A DNA stretch of 64,000 bases, from NCBI RefSeq assembly GCF_018588945.1, contig NZ_JAFIWA010000001.1, forward strand, positions 186,001-250,000. Reading direction: 5' to 3'. Of the stretch, positions 35,152 to 43,491 are shown piece by piece (position 1 is the stretch's first letter; the number at the start of each line of letters is the position of its first letter). The stretch comes from Microbacterium flavescens (GTDB lineage Bacteria > Actinomycetota > Actinomycetes > Actinomycetales > Microbacteriaceae). The notes beneath the pieces are model-generated. The model was not told the DNA's origin. It ran no database searches and was given only the letters and a program-made list of their open reading frames with translations. Position numbers and translations under genes: made by a program.

Positions 35152-35259
35152 CGTCTACTCGCGTCACCGCTCCGTAAGGATTTTGCGGGCAATGAACGCC
35201 TTGGCCCACCGAGCGTCGCGCCCGCCACATGGAAGCATCGGTCGGTCGGGATGCTCCGG

Positions 35260-36291
35260 TCACGTGGTGAGTCCGCAGAGTCGCCGGATGATGTCTTCTC
35301 GGTCGTGCCACATCGGTATGGCCGGCGGGCTGGTGGTGTCGCCACCGCTGGCTTTGGCGAGGGCTTGACGCTTCATCTCGGTATCGGCGTGGGCGTATAT
35401 GAGCGTGGTCTCGGGATCGGTGTGCCCGAGCCATTCGGTGATCAGCGCCAGCGGCATGCCCGCTTGGTAGAGGTGCATGGCACGGGAGTGGCGCAGCATG
35501 TGCGGGTGAACCTTCTCCGGGATCTCCGCGCAGCTCTCGCGGGCTCTGCTCGCATGTTGGCGCACGAATCGGCCGACGTTGTCGTCGGACATGGACGTCT
35601 TGCGGTGACCGTGGATCGTGTAGAACAACGGCTGGTCAGCGGCGGGCTCGGGGTGGAACACCTCGGCGTAGCGGCGATAGTGGGCAGCGGTCTCGCTGGT
35701 GATAGGTAGCCGCCGCGGTTTCGCGCCCTTCCCGATCAGGTCGACGGTGAGTCGCCTGACATCGATGTCACCGACGGTCAGGGCGAGCATCTCACCGTCG
35801 CGGGCCGCGAGGTCATACATCAGGATCATGAAGAACTGGTCGCGAAGGCCGATCTTCGTGGCGAGGTCGGGCGCGGCGAGCAGCGCCTTCACGGCGCCCG
35901 TCGTCAGATAGTGGACGGCTTTGGTCGCTACGGTCTTCAGTTGCGGGACACCGATGATGTCAGCCAGGTGGACGGCGAGTATTGGCTCGGCGGTAGCGGC
36001 GTAGCGGAAGAAGGACCGGATGCAGGCGAGCCGCTGGTTGTAGGTCGTTCCGGTCCACGAACGCGTTGCCCTCATGTGGTCAAGGAACTCGAGGACGCAG
36101 ACCCGGTCAACGATCGCGAACGTCACCCGCTCGAGCGGAACCCCGCGGGTCTCCGCGACGTAGCCCAGGAGCATGTTCCAGGTGTGGCGGCACGCGGTGA
36201 TCGTGTGAGGGCTGACTCCGCGTTGCCGGGGCATGAAGACGGTGAACCACTCGCGCAGGTGCCGGTAGAAGCTGTCGGTGTGGGTGGTCAT
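35260..36291 (-). CDS. RIT-type tyrosine recombinase, third gene of the trio
   Basis: The protein is about 343 residues from the ATG complement at 36289-36291 (MTTHTDSFYRHLREWF), which overlaps the preceding gene by 4 bp. It has a core-binding domain followed by a catalytic domain with Arg in AARDGEMLAL, HPHMLRHSRAMHL (H-x-x-R), WLGHTDPETT and a Tyr in LIYAHAD. It is expected to act with the two upstream recombinases in excision and integration of the 10.1-kb element. Confidence 0.9.
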   Translation of the reverse strand: MTTHTDSFYRHLREWFTVFMPRQRGVSPHTITACRHTWNMLLGYVAETRGVPLERVTFAIVDRVCVLEFLDHMRATRSWTGTTYNQRLACIRSFFRYAATAEPILAVHLADIIGVPQLKTVATKAVHYLTTGAVKALLAAPDLATKIGLRDQFFMILMYDLAARDGEMLALTVGDIDVRRLTVDLIGKGAKPRRLPITSETAAHYRRYAEVFHPEPAADQPLFYTIHGHRKTSMSDDNVGRFVRQHASRARESCAEIPEKVHPHMLRHSRAMHLYQAGMPLALITEWLGHTDPETTLIYAHADTEMKRQALAKASGGDTTSPPAIPMWHDREDIIRRLCGLTT

Positions 36292-37226
36292 GATGTCACT
36301 TCCGGGATGATGCCCGCGGCGCTGGTCAGGCCTGTTGCGGCCAGACGCTCGGGGAGCAGGTGGATGTAGTAGGCAGTCGCCGAGTAGGTGTCGTGACCCA
36401 TGTAGGCCGACAGGTAGGGCAGCCACACGTTGAGGTCGCGGCCATCCTCGACCCATCGCGTCAGGGTGCGGGTGGCGTAGTTGTGGCGCAGCGTGTACGG
36501 CGTGGAACCGGGTGCGACACCGCCAGCGTTCTCACGGCATCGGTGATAGTGGGCCGTGACCCAGCGAGCCGGGTAGGGCTGTCCGGGGTGGTCCTCGAAG
36601 AAGAACTCCCGCCCGGGTCGGCGCAGATCGGCGAGCTCGTCAAACCCAGCCAGCAGGGCGACCATGCCGGTGTCCACCGGGACACGGCGGTCTTTGTTCC
36701 GTTTCGACTGCTCGATCATCACGATCGCGCCGCCAAGGTCAACATTCCCGCGACGCAACAGGCGGGCTTCTTGCGGCCGCAACCCGCAACCCAGCATCAG
36801 CCGGAACAGCACCGGGATCGTGTATTCACGGAATGGGTTGGTCCCTGACGGAGTGACCGAGTCAGCAACTGCGAAGAAGGCAGCCAGTTCGCTGTCACTG
36901 AACATGTGGGGCAGCTTCCTGCGGTGCGGTCGGATCCACTGCGCGGGCAACACGAAGGCTTCGACGCCGACCAGTTGCAGGTACCTGCCGAACTCGCGGA
37001 TCGCGTGGGCCTTGTACGCAGGCCATTCGGTCCGCTTGCCTTCTCGGCACCAGGCGGTGACCAGTTCCCGGGTCAGCATCGGCTCGCCGTTCGGGTGTGC
37101 CACGCAATATCGGTCGAAGCTCAGCATCGGATACGCGAGTGTGCGGCGCGAGTAGCCCAGAGCTGTACGCCATTCGAGCATCGCCTCAATATGAGTCGCG
37201 AAGCCGCTGCTGAATGTGATGGTCAT
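36288..37226 (-). CDS. RIT-type tyrosine recombinase, second gene of the trio
   Basis: The 312-residue protein shows the Arg of GCGLRPQEARLL, the TLRHNYATRTL H/R motif, YMGHDTYSAT and Tyr in AYYIHLLP. It overlaps both neighbours by ATGA (37223-37226 and 36288-36291), so all three recombinases are translated from one message. It is shorter than the first gene product, as usual for the middle member of such trios. Confidence 0.9.
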   Translation of the reverse strand: MTITFSSGFATHIEAMLEWRTALGYSRRTLAYPMLSFDRYCVAHPNGEPMLTRELVTAWCREGKRTEWPAYKAHAIREFGRYLQLVGVEAFVLPAQWIRPHRRKLPHMFSDSELAAFFAVADSVTPSGTNPFREYTIPVLFRLMLGCGLRPQEARLLRRGNVDLGGAIVMIEQSKRNKDRRVPVDTGMVALLAGFDELADLRRPGREFFFEDHPGQPYPARWVTAHYHRCRENAGGVAPGSTPYTLRHNYATRTLTRWVEDGRDLNVWLPYLSAYMGHDTYSATAYYIHLLPERLAATGLTSAAGIIPEVTS

Positions 37227-38449
37227 CGCGGGCCTTCCTTCGCTGGGGCAAAGCTGTCGAGAGGCAGTGCGCAGTCCCTAAGGGATTCGTCGGCCAGCGC
37301 GATGTAGCGCCGAGAGGAGTCAACGCTGGCGTGACCGAGCAGCTGCGCGGTCAGCGCGAGTTCGGCGCCTGACTCGATAAGTCGGGTGCCGATCGTGCGT
37401 CGCAGAGCGTGGAACGTCTTGCCGTCATATGCGCGGTGCGACACGCCGGCCTCGTCAAGCCATCGACCCATGATGAGAGCCCCCGTTGGCCCCGTCAGCT
37501 TCGTGAAGGGAGCGTAGAGACGGACGAATATCTCGGGCGCACTGCAATCGGGTCTTCCCTGCAGGAGCCAGTCCGCGATCGCGTAGCCGGCTTCCGCCGA
37601 CAACGGCAGCGTCAACGGCGCCAAGGTCTTGTTTTGCACCACGCGGATCTCATCCCTGTGCCAGTCGATCTCGTCGAGCCGTAGTGACACGATGTCGCAG
37701 CAGCGAAGCCCGGTCGAGAGCGCTAACCGGACCATCGCGTAGTCCCTCTTCCCGTGTGGGGTTTCGGTCTCGATTGCCGCGACGATCCGGCCAGTCTCCT
37801 CGAGGGTGAAGCAGGGCAGCGCCCGCGTCCGTCTCGGCCCGACCCGCGCCAGCAGGGCATCGACCTTCAAGTCGGTCACGCCCTGATGGTTCAGGAACTG
37901 GAAGAACCGCTTGATCGCCCACACCGTGTTTCCCATGCCCGATGCGTGACGCGGCCTCGCTTCGACGAGAAATGCTCCGACATCGTCGACAGAGACCGAC
38001 TCCAGCGAACGGCCGACGCGCTCCAGATAACTGATGAACCCTCGGGCTTCAGCGACCACAACACGCACCGATCCGGTCACGAGGTCCTTCTGCTCGTACT
38101 CAGCGAAGTCGCGGAGAACCACCGTGCCGGACGCGCTCAGGCTCGATTTTGACCTTCGCCGCTTCCACACGACCGCGCCGGTCTGCTGGAACTCCAGCAT
38201 CATCCGGGCAGTTTTCTCCAAGTTCGATCGCAACACAGAACGGATCTCACCTCGGCGCATTCGATCATCCATTGCCGCCAGGAACTCCTCCACGGCCCGC
38301 TCGGTCAGCCGATCGATTCCTCGGCTGCGGCAGAACCAAACCACGGTCCGGCAGCAGCTCCGGTAGTACCGGATCGAGCCCGGCGCCAGGCCGATTCGCG
38401 TGGCCTCTGCCAACACGCCCTCGGCAACCTCGGATGCTTCGTCATTCAC
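37223..38449 (-). CDS. RIT-type tyrosine recombinase, first gene of the trio
   Basis: The 408-residue protein has a long N-terminal arm and SAM-like core-binding domain. The catalytic residues are Arg in STGLRCCDIVSL, HALRRTIGTRL, LLGHASVDSS and Tyr in RRYIALAD. The gene begins 170 bp inside the right terminal repeat (38619). That gap holds a copy of ATTATTCCGA (38569-38578), a possible accessory recombinase site or autoregulatory element. Confidence 0.92.
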   Translation of the reverse strand: MNDEASEVAEGVLAEATRIGLAPGSIRYYRSCCRTVVWFCRSRGIDRLTERAVEEFLAAMDDRMRRGEIRSVLRSNLEKTARMMLEFQQTGAVVWKRRRSKSSLSASGTVVLRDFAEYEQKDLVTGSVRVVVAEARGFISYLERVGRSLESVSVDDVGAFLVEARPRHASGMGNTVWAIKRFFQFLNHQGVTDLKVDALLARVGPRRTRALPCFTLEETGRIVAAIETETPHGKRDYAMVRLALSTGLRCCDIVSLRLDEIDWHRDEIRVVQNKTLAPLTLPLSAEAGYAIADWLLQGRPDCSAPEIFVRLYAPFTKLTGPTGALIMGRWLDEAGVSHRAYDGKTFHALRRTIGTRLIESGAELALTAQLLGHASVDSSRRYIALADESLRDCALPLDSFAPAKEGPR

Positions 38450-38618
38450 GACCCCAACCTCCTATCGGACGGTGTCGCGGACCGCCCCGAATGACGGTCG
38501 CGACCTCATTACCGTCCCGCGGAAAGGTGCCGACGACTACCCTTTGGTAGCTTCTGGGGCGCGCGCAGATTATTCCGAGCCAGACAGATGGCTGCACCCT
38601 GTCGCAGAGCAGGTCAAG

Positions 38619-38657
38619 CGGCCATCGGAATAATCCGAGAGTCGGAAGTATCGACGT
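38619..38657 (-). repeat. Right terminal inverted repeat of the RIT-like element
   Basis: This is the complement of the left end, with about five mismatches in 39 bp, reading outwards to TCGACGT (38651-38657). An 18-bp segment then separates it from the target copy ACGTCGA (38676-38682), whereas at the left end the repeat begins on the core itself. TCGACGTTATTC (38651-38662) and GAATAACGTCGA (38671-38682) form a perfect 12-bp inverted repeat around 8 bp at this end only. Confidence 0.85.
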
Positions 38658-38675
38658 TATTCGGAGGTGGGAATA

Positions 38676-39022
38676 ACGTCGACCTTCTGTTCTTTCACGT
38701 GGAACAACTCCGATACGTCGTCATCGAGCTGAAGACCACGAAGTTCGAACCCCGTGACGCCGGACAACTTGGGTTCTACGTTGCTCTCGTCGATGACCGA
38801 CTCCGCCGCCCGGATCTACACCGCCCCACCGTCGGCATGTTGCTCGTTGCGGATAAAAACGAGACCGTTGTCAGATACGCCCTGGCGGGAACCGCGCAGC
38901 CGATGGCTGTCTCCCGATACGAACTGTCTCCACAAGTTCAAGCGGCGTTGCCGGCCGAGGAAACGCTGACTCGCATCGCCGAGGGAGCCGGGGCTAGACA
39001 CCAGCACGCTCGTGATAGGTGA
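38676..39022 (+). pseudogene. YhcG-type PDDEXK nuclease, 3' part, severed from its start
   Basis: From the core ACGTCGA the frame encodes the end of the nuclease domain (VDLLFFHVEQLRYVVIELK, with the E-x-K active-site pair, then DAGQLGFYVALVDD and VGMLLVADKNETVVRYAL). It stops at TGA 39020-39022. It lacks its own start and DUF1016 N-domain. An ATG at 38588 within the inserted element could give a chimeric 144-residue product. The missing 5' part is at 27872-28559. Confidence 0.9.
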
Positions 39023-39061
39023 GATCGATTCGGTGTGATCAGGCGGAGATCGTCCGCGCCA

Positions 39062-39067
39062 TATAGT
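39062..39067 (+). promoter_or_regulatory. -10-like element of the DUF4365 pair
   Basis: TATAGT ends 7 bp before ATG 39075, placing the transcription start at or near the first codon. There is no ribosome site, so the message is probably leaderless. A -35 element is not clear. Confidence 0.4.
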
Positions 39068-39074
39068 GAGCCTC

Positions 39075-39602
39075 ATGACGACGGTGACGGGTATTCCTGG
39101 CGACCGTCTCGCTCAGTCCGCAAACCACCGCTTTGACGACAACGGGCGTAAGGCTCGGTACGGAGTCGCGTACCTCCAGTCGTTGTGTGCGCACGCGGGC
39201 GTCGACTTCAAAGAGGGCTCGCTAGATAGCGACAATCTCGCCGTGGACGCGACGATCGAATATCCACGGATGCCCGTTCGCGTTCAGATCAAGTGCACGT
39301 CGAAATACAAGGTCGGCAACGGCAATATGACCTTGGAGCTGAAGCCGGAGTGGGTCGCAAAGTGGGCGGAGAGCGACACCACGGTGTTCGTCGTTGTCGT
39401 GAAGGTGCCTGCGGATATCCCCAGCTGGTTGGAACACGATCCGAGCTTCACCCGCCACCGCACGGTTGCCTTCGGACAACGGTTCAATGCTTCCATCCAC
39501 ACCAAGTCGATGAAGTTCACGGCCTCCGACAAGATCACCAGCGAGACGGTTTATGACTGGCGTGACCTTGCCTACGCGATCGCGGACGGGGCGACACTGT
39601 GA
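39075..39602 (+). CDS. DUF4365 domain protein (predicted PDDEXK-like nuclease)
   Basis: The protein is 175 residues from ATG 39075 (MTTVTGIPGDRLAQ). After an SANHRFDDNGRKARYGV segment it carries a D-x-x ... VQIKCTSK pattern (Asp in LAVDATIEYP followed by Gln-Ile-Lys). This matches DUF4365, a domain related to restriction-endonuclease-like folds. It overlaps the next gene by 4 bp (GTGA, 39599-39602). Location beside a YhcG-type nuclease on a mobile element suggests a defence or element-competition role, which is inference. Confidence 0.75.
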   Translation: MTTVTGIPGDRLAQSANHRFDDNGRKARYGVAYLQSLCAHAGVDFKEGSLDSDNLAVDATIEYPRMPVRVQIKCTSKYKVGNGNMTLELKPEWVAKWAESDTTVFVVVVKVPADIPSWLEHDPSFTRHRTVAFGQRFNASIHTKSMKFTASDKITSETVYDWRDLAYAIADGATL

Positions 39603-40786
39603 CGCCCCGGCCCTTCCGTCCCGTGGCGCCGCCGGTGACTCGAGAGGCCAGCCTTAGCATGCCGGCGTCTACGGCCGCCGCCGACGTCACCGGCTTGCTG
39701 CTGCGACGTAGCTGGATCCGGGTGCGCACCAGTGACCGCGCTGCGTTGTGGAGCCTTCCTGACGGTTCTGCCGAACTCTATGTTCCTCATTCACTGCGCC
39801 GGGACACATTGGAATGGGCCGGCGTCCTGGAGCGGATCGGCGCCCCGTACGCGGAGACGGCCGTCGATGTTGAGCGTTCCATTGAGCAGACCAGTTACGA
39901 CGTGATGCGATTCCGCGTCAACAGCACTGGTGAGACGATACCGCTGGAGTCAGCGGCGACCGTCATCAATTCTGCGTTCGGCATGATCCGCGCTGCGGCA
40001 ACTGCGGCACGTCGACCTCGTCAGAGCATCGGTCGCCACTACTCCAAGCTCGGCGACGATGTGGCCAGGGCCGCTCGACTTGGCCATACAGAGATGGGCA
40101 GCTTTGTTTTCCCGGTGCTGGTGCACATTCAGGAACCGTCGCCGACGGAGCATGCCACGCTACCTGGCGTTGACAGTGTCATCCCGGAAAGCGATGAGCG
40201 ACGCGTCACCAGGACGTTGGCACAGGCGCTCACTGCGTTCGAACGCCAGGTTGTCACTCCTGATGTAGAGCCGACGTCGCGTTCGTTGCTGCCCATGGTC
40301 TTCGCCGGCGGAACAAAGGAGCTGCTTGCCAAGGTGGGAGAGGCGTTAGCAGAACCCGACATCTCCTTTCTGGAGATGCGCTTTTCGTGGGCTGGAGCTG
40401 CGCCAGTGGGCGAGGAGATACCCTCGCGGGTCGTCATACCCACCGAGGCACGTCAGCACATTCAGACTGCCGTCCGGATTCTCGCCGACCCACAGAAGGA
40501 CCCGCTCCGGGTTGTTGTGGGGCCAATTATTCGAATCGAGCACGAGCCGAACGATCCCTTCGGGGAGATTGTTGTGCAGGCTCCCGGTCCGAGTAGCGGA
40601 CGCATTGGCCGCGTTGAGGTGCGGGTTCGGGCGGAACAGCTCGAGGAGATCCACGGATGGATGCATGCTGGCACGACCGTCGTTCTTCACGGCTACGTTG
40701 ACAGCAAGCCCGGCCACTACGCTCAGTTCCGGGAAATTGGGACGCCTCAGCCGCTTTCGAACGCGTTGCCGGGACTAGATACCTAA
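39599..40786 (+). CDS. 395-residue partner of the DUF4365 protein, unknown family
   Basis: It starts with the GTG overlapping the DUF4365 stop. The protein is soluble. An N-terminal domain contains SWIRVRTSDRAALWSLPDG; an Ala/Arg-rich helical middle (SAFGMIRAAATAARRPRQS) follows. The C-terminal half is mostly beta with RVVVGPIIRIEHEPNDPFGE and VRVRAEQLEEIHGWM, possibly an OB-like or beta-barrel domain near the end (VVLHGYVDSKPGHYAQF). No catalytic motif is evident. The strict coupling argues that it works with the predicted nuclease. Confidence 0.65.
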   Translation: MTPRPFRPVAPPVTREASLSMPASTAAADVTGLLLRRSWIRVRTSDRAALWSLPDGSAELYVPHSLRRDTLEWAGVLERIGAPYAETAVDVERSIEQTSYDVMRFRVNSTGETIPLESAATVINSAFGMIRAAATAARRPRQSIGRHYSKLGDDVARAARLGHTEMGSFVFPVLVHIQEPSPTEHATLPGVDSVIPESDERRVTRTLAQALTAFERQVVTPDVEPTSRSLLPMVFAGGTKELLAKVGEALAEPDISFLEMRFSWAGAAPVGEEIPSRVVIPTEARQHIQTAVRILADPQKDPLRVVVGPIIRIEHEPNDPFGEIVVQAPGPSSGRIGRVEVRVRAEQLEEIHGWMHAGTTVVLHGYVDSKPGHYAQFREIGTPQPLSNALPGLDT

Positions 40787-40815
40787 GCAGGCGGGCCTAC
40801 GCGCCCCCACAGTCG

Positions 40816-41166
40816 TTATCGCGCCGTGGTCCCGTAGTTCTTGCAAAGGACCACCTTGTCGCCGGCTGCCTCGAGCAACTGCTCGGCCGAGAGAAGCATG
40901 TCCAGGAGCTGGGGGTGGGCGATTGAGTACAGGGAGGATCGCCCCTCCGGCCGCACGTTGACTAGGTCGCACTCGCGCAGGCAGGCGAGGTGCTGGGAGA
41001 CCGTCGACTGTGCCAGTCCGAGATGATCGGTGATCTGCACCACCTTCTTCTCGCCCCCCATGAGCAGCTGCAGAATGGCCAGCCGCGCTGGATCCGCGAG
41101 GCCATGGAACAGTGAGACCGCGGGCTCCAAGGCGGCCCGAGCGGCCGCCGACGTCAGCATCGTCAT
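40816..41166 (-). CDS. CmtR-like ArsR-family Cd/Pb-sensing repressor
   Basis: The protein is 116 residues from the ATG complement at 41164-41166; a second Met at 41160 is possible. It has a winged HTH with DHLGLAQSTVSQHLACLRE. The metal-site layout is Cys62-x3-Cys66 in the recognition helix plus Cys108 near the C-terminus, the same order as the three Cys ligands of M. tuberculosis CmtR. It would release DNA on binding Cd(II) or Pb(II). It is divergent from the CtpG-like pump, as cmtR lies near ctpG in mycobacteria. TATCAT six bases before the ATG suggests a leaderless transcript. Confidence 0.85.
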   Translation of the reverse strand: MTMLTSAAARAALEPAVSLFHGLADPARLAILQLLMGGEKKVVQITDHLGLAQSTVSQHLACLRECDLVNVRPEGRSSLYSIAHPQLLDMLLSAEQLLEAAGDKVVLCKNYGTTAR

Positions 41167-41253
41167 TTGCCGATGATACCTTGCTGGCGTGCGCGGACTC
41201 CCCGAGTGCCGATCAGCAGCGCACCCCACTCGACGAACTGAGTATGCAACAGA

Positions 41254-41276
41254 AGTCAACGTTGTTATCGTTGACT
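41254..41276. promoter_or_regulatory. Candidate CmtR-type operator
   Basis: AGTCAACG (41254-41261) and CGTTGACT (41269-41276) form a perfect 8-bp inverted repeat around TTGTTAT in the 182-bp divergent region between the repressor and the metal ATPase. Size and position fit an ArsR-family operator controlling the pump. Confidence 0.55.
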
Positions 41277-41348
41277 ACCGATGAAAGCGCGCACGTGGAT
41301 CCAGGTCCGTTGTGACGCCCTTCAAGATCACCGTGACGCAGAAGGCGA

Positions 41349-43349
41349 ATGATGAGCGACCCCGAAAAGACACCCAAGGACTTCGACCCTGACTCCGACC
41401 GCACCCAACTCGCCGCCGCGCGCCACGACGCCGACGATGATGACGATGACGATGACGATGTGGAGCACATCTGGCAGGTGAACGAGATCCGTCTCGGGGT
41501 TCTGTCCGGAGCGCTACTTCTTGCCGGGTTCCTGCTCGGGCTCGCCGGCTTCGAGTCGTGGGAGCTCTGGCTGAGCATCGCGGCGCTCATCGCCGGCGCC
41601 GCCACGTTTGTGCCGGGTGCTGTGCGGGACGTGTTCAAGGGCAAGATCGGCATCGGCACCCTGATGACGGTCGGCGCGGTCGGCGCCGCAGCGTTGGGGC
41701 AGTTCGAAGAGGCTGCAACACTTGCCTTCCTCTACTCCCTCAGCGAGGGGCTCGAGGAGTACTCCGTTGCCAAGACTCGGCGGGGCCTCAGGGCACTGCT
41801 CGACCTGGTCCCGGACGAGGCTGTCGTGCGCCGCGACGGCGCGGAGCGCACGATTGCCACCGCGGAATTGGTCCTCGGCGACCTGATGCTCGTCAAGCCC
41901 GGCGAGCGACTCGCCACGGACGGCATCATCCGCACGGGTCGCACGGCCCTGGACTTGTCCGCGATCACCGGCGAATCGATGCCGGTTGAGGCTTCCCCCG
42001 GCGATGAGGTGTTCGCCGGCGCCATCAACGGCACCGGCGCCATCGAGGTCGAGGTCACCACAACCGCTCAGAACAACTCCCTGGCCCGGATCGTGCACAT
42101 CGTCGAGACGGAACAGTCCCGGAAAGGCTCGACCCAGCGACTCACCGACCGAATCGCCAAGCCCCTCGTTCCCGGCATCCTGATCCTCGGCGCACTCATC
42201 GCGATCTTTGGTGCGATCTTCGGCGACCCGGCGTTCTGGATCGAACGCGCCCTCGTCGTCATCGTCGCAGCGGCCCCGTGCGCGCTGGCGATCTCGGTTC
42301 CGGTGACCGTGGTCGCCGCGGTCGGTGCCGCGAGCAAGCACGGGGTGCTGGTCAAGGGCGGCACAGCACTCGAGACCCTCGGCAAGGTCCGCACGATCGC
42401 GCTGGATAAGACCGGCACGCTCACCCGCAACAAGCCCGTCGTCATCGAAGTCGCGGTCTCCGCGGGGCACTCCAAGGACGACGTGCTGGCCTTCGCCGCG
42501 GCGCTGGAAGCGCGCAGCGAACACCCCCTAGCGCGTGCGATCCTCGACGTCGCCGGCACCCCACGAGTAGCTGAGGATGTCACCGCTGTGACCGGGGCGG
42601 GTCTGACCGGCACCGTCGACGGCGTGCCGATCCGGGTGGGGAGACCGGGATGGGTCGAGCCCGGTGCGCTGGCCGCCGACGTCTCAAGGCTCCAGGGCGC
42701 GGGTGCCACGACCGTTCTGGTTGAACGCGACGGTGCCGTGCTGGGAGCGATCGCCGTCCGGGACGAGCTGCGCCCCGAATCGACCGAAGTGGTGGCGACC
42801 CTGCGCAAACGCGGCTACACGGTCGCGATGCTCACCGGCGATAACGAGGCGACGGCCAACGCGCTCGCGCAGCAGGTCGGGATCACCGAAGTCCACGCGG
42901 ACTTGCGGCCGGAGGACAAGTCGCAGCTGATTGCGAAGCTGCGCGGCACCGGCCGCGTCACTGCGATGATCGGTGACGGTGTCAACGATGCCCCCGCTCT
43001 GGCAACAGCGGATCTGGGTGTTGCGATGGGCGCGATGGGCGCTGATGTAGCGATCGAGACGGCTGATGTCGCGCTGATGGGAGACGACCTCCGTCTTTTG
43101 CCCGGCGCATTCGCGCACGCTCGCCGAACCCGGCGAATCATGCTCCAGAACGTGGTCGTTTCCCTCGTCCTGATCGGCGTCTTGATCCCGCTCGCCCTCT
43201 TCGGTGTTCTCGGGCTTGCGATGGTGGTCCTCATCCACGAGGCCTCAGAGTTCGTCATCATCCTCAACGCGCTGCGCGCCGCGCGCTCAAAGGACCTGCG
43301 CATCGTGGGGGCGATCGAATCCGAGACAGGGGCGCTCGCAAGGCCCTGA
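41349..43349 (+). CDS. CtpG-like heavy-metal P1B ATPase (APC motif)
   Basis: This 666-residue pump lacks an HMA domain but starts with a run of nine Asp (about residues 29-37). It has TGES, the ion-site motif APCAL (Cys311), DKTGT (Asp353) and [10 protein letters not shown]. Its divergent CmtR-like regulator implies export of Cd, Pb or related soft metals, as proposed for mycobacterial CtpG. ATG codons at 41349 and 41352 are both possible. It ends 57 bp before a strong convergent hairpin. Confidence 0.88.
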   Translation: MMSDPEKTPKDFDPDSDRTQLAAARHDADDDDDDDDDVEHIWQVNEIRLGVLSGALLLAGFLLGLAGFESWELWLSIAALIAGAATFVPGAVRDVFKGKIGIGTLMTVGAVGAAALGQFEEAATLAFLYSLSEGLEEYSVAKTRRGLRALLDLVPDEAVVRRDGAERTIATAELVLGDLMLVKPGERLATDGIIRTGRTALDLSAITGESMPVEASPGDEVFAGAINGTGAIEVEVTTTAQNNSLARIVHIVETEQSRKGSTQRLTDRIAKPLVPGILILGALIAIFGAIFGDPAFWIERALVVIVAAAPCALAISVPVTVVAAVGAASKHGVLVKGGTALETLGKVRTIALDKTGTLTRNKPVVIEVAVSAGHSKDDVLAFAAALEARSEHPLARAILDVAGTPRVAEDVTAVTGAGLTGTVDGVPIRVGRPGWVEPGALAADVSRLQGAGATTVLVERDGAVLGAIAVRDELRPESTEVVATLRKRGYTVAMLTGDNEATANALAQQVGITEVHADLRPEDKSQLIAKLRGTGRVTAMIGDGVNDAPALATADLGVAMGAMGADVAIETADVALMGDDLRLLPGAFAHARRTRRIMLQNVVVSLVLIGVLIPLALFGVLGLAMVVLIHEASEFVIILNALRAARSKDLRIVGAIESETGALARP

Positions 43350-43405
43350 TACGGCCGCCGGTGTCGGCGGCGCACGGCTCTACCGCGGAGTTAGCTCGGA
43401 GCTAG

Positions 43406-43437
43406 CCCCGCCGTCCCGGACGGGCGGGACGGCGGGG
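43406..43437. terminator. Bidirectional hairpin between convergent metal genes
   Basis: CCCCGCCGTCCC (43406-43417) pairs perfectly with GGGACGGCGGGG (43426-43437) around an 8-nt loop. It separates the plus-strand ATPase from the minus-strand copper-storage gene. There is no T run. Confidence 0.7.
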
Positions 43438-43491
43438 ACGGATCGGGTTTGCTCAGGGCCGTGGTGCGCGGATCGAACCCTGCCGACCCGG

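Larger units (their letters stand above)
28560..38682. mobile_element. Recombinase-in-trio (RIT/Tn554-like) element with cargo, 10.1 kb
   Basis: The insert begins at ACGTCGA (28560-28566) and ends before the second copy (38676-38682); removing 28560-38675 restores the nuclease gene. The ends are 39-bp imperfect inverted repeats. Three overlapping minus-strand tyrosine recombinases lie next to the right end. The cargo is phosphoketolase, SulP permease, cupin and two decayed genes. RIT elements usually carry little cargo. Tn554 relatives carry resistance genes and also use a 6-7 bp core. The class assignment rests on architecture. Confidence 0.85.

Noticed and set aside
34443..35177. 244-residue open frame over the cupin gene
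   Set aside because: It is out of frame with the cupin, which has a strong ribosome site and clear motifs. The N-terminal 50 residues look membrane-like but lack support.
38588..39022. A 144-residue gene starting at ATG 38588
   Set aside because: Its first 29 codons read through the terminal repeat of the inserted element. The family sequence starts only at the target core, so it is the 3' part of the split nuclease.
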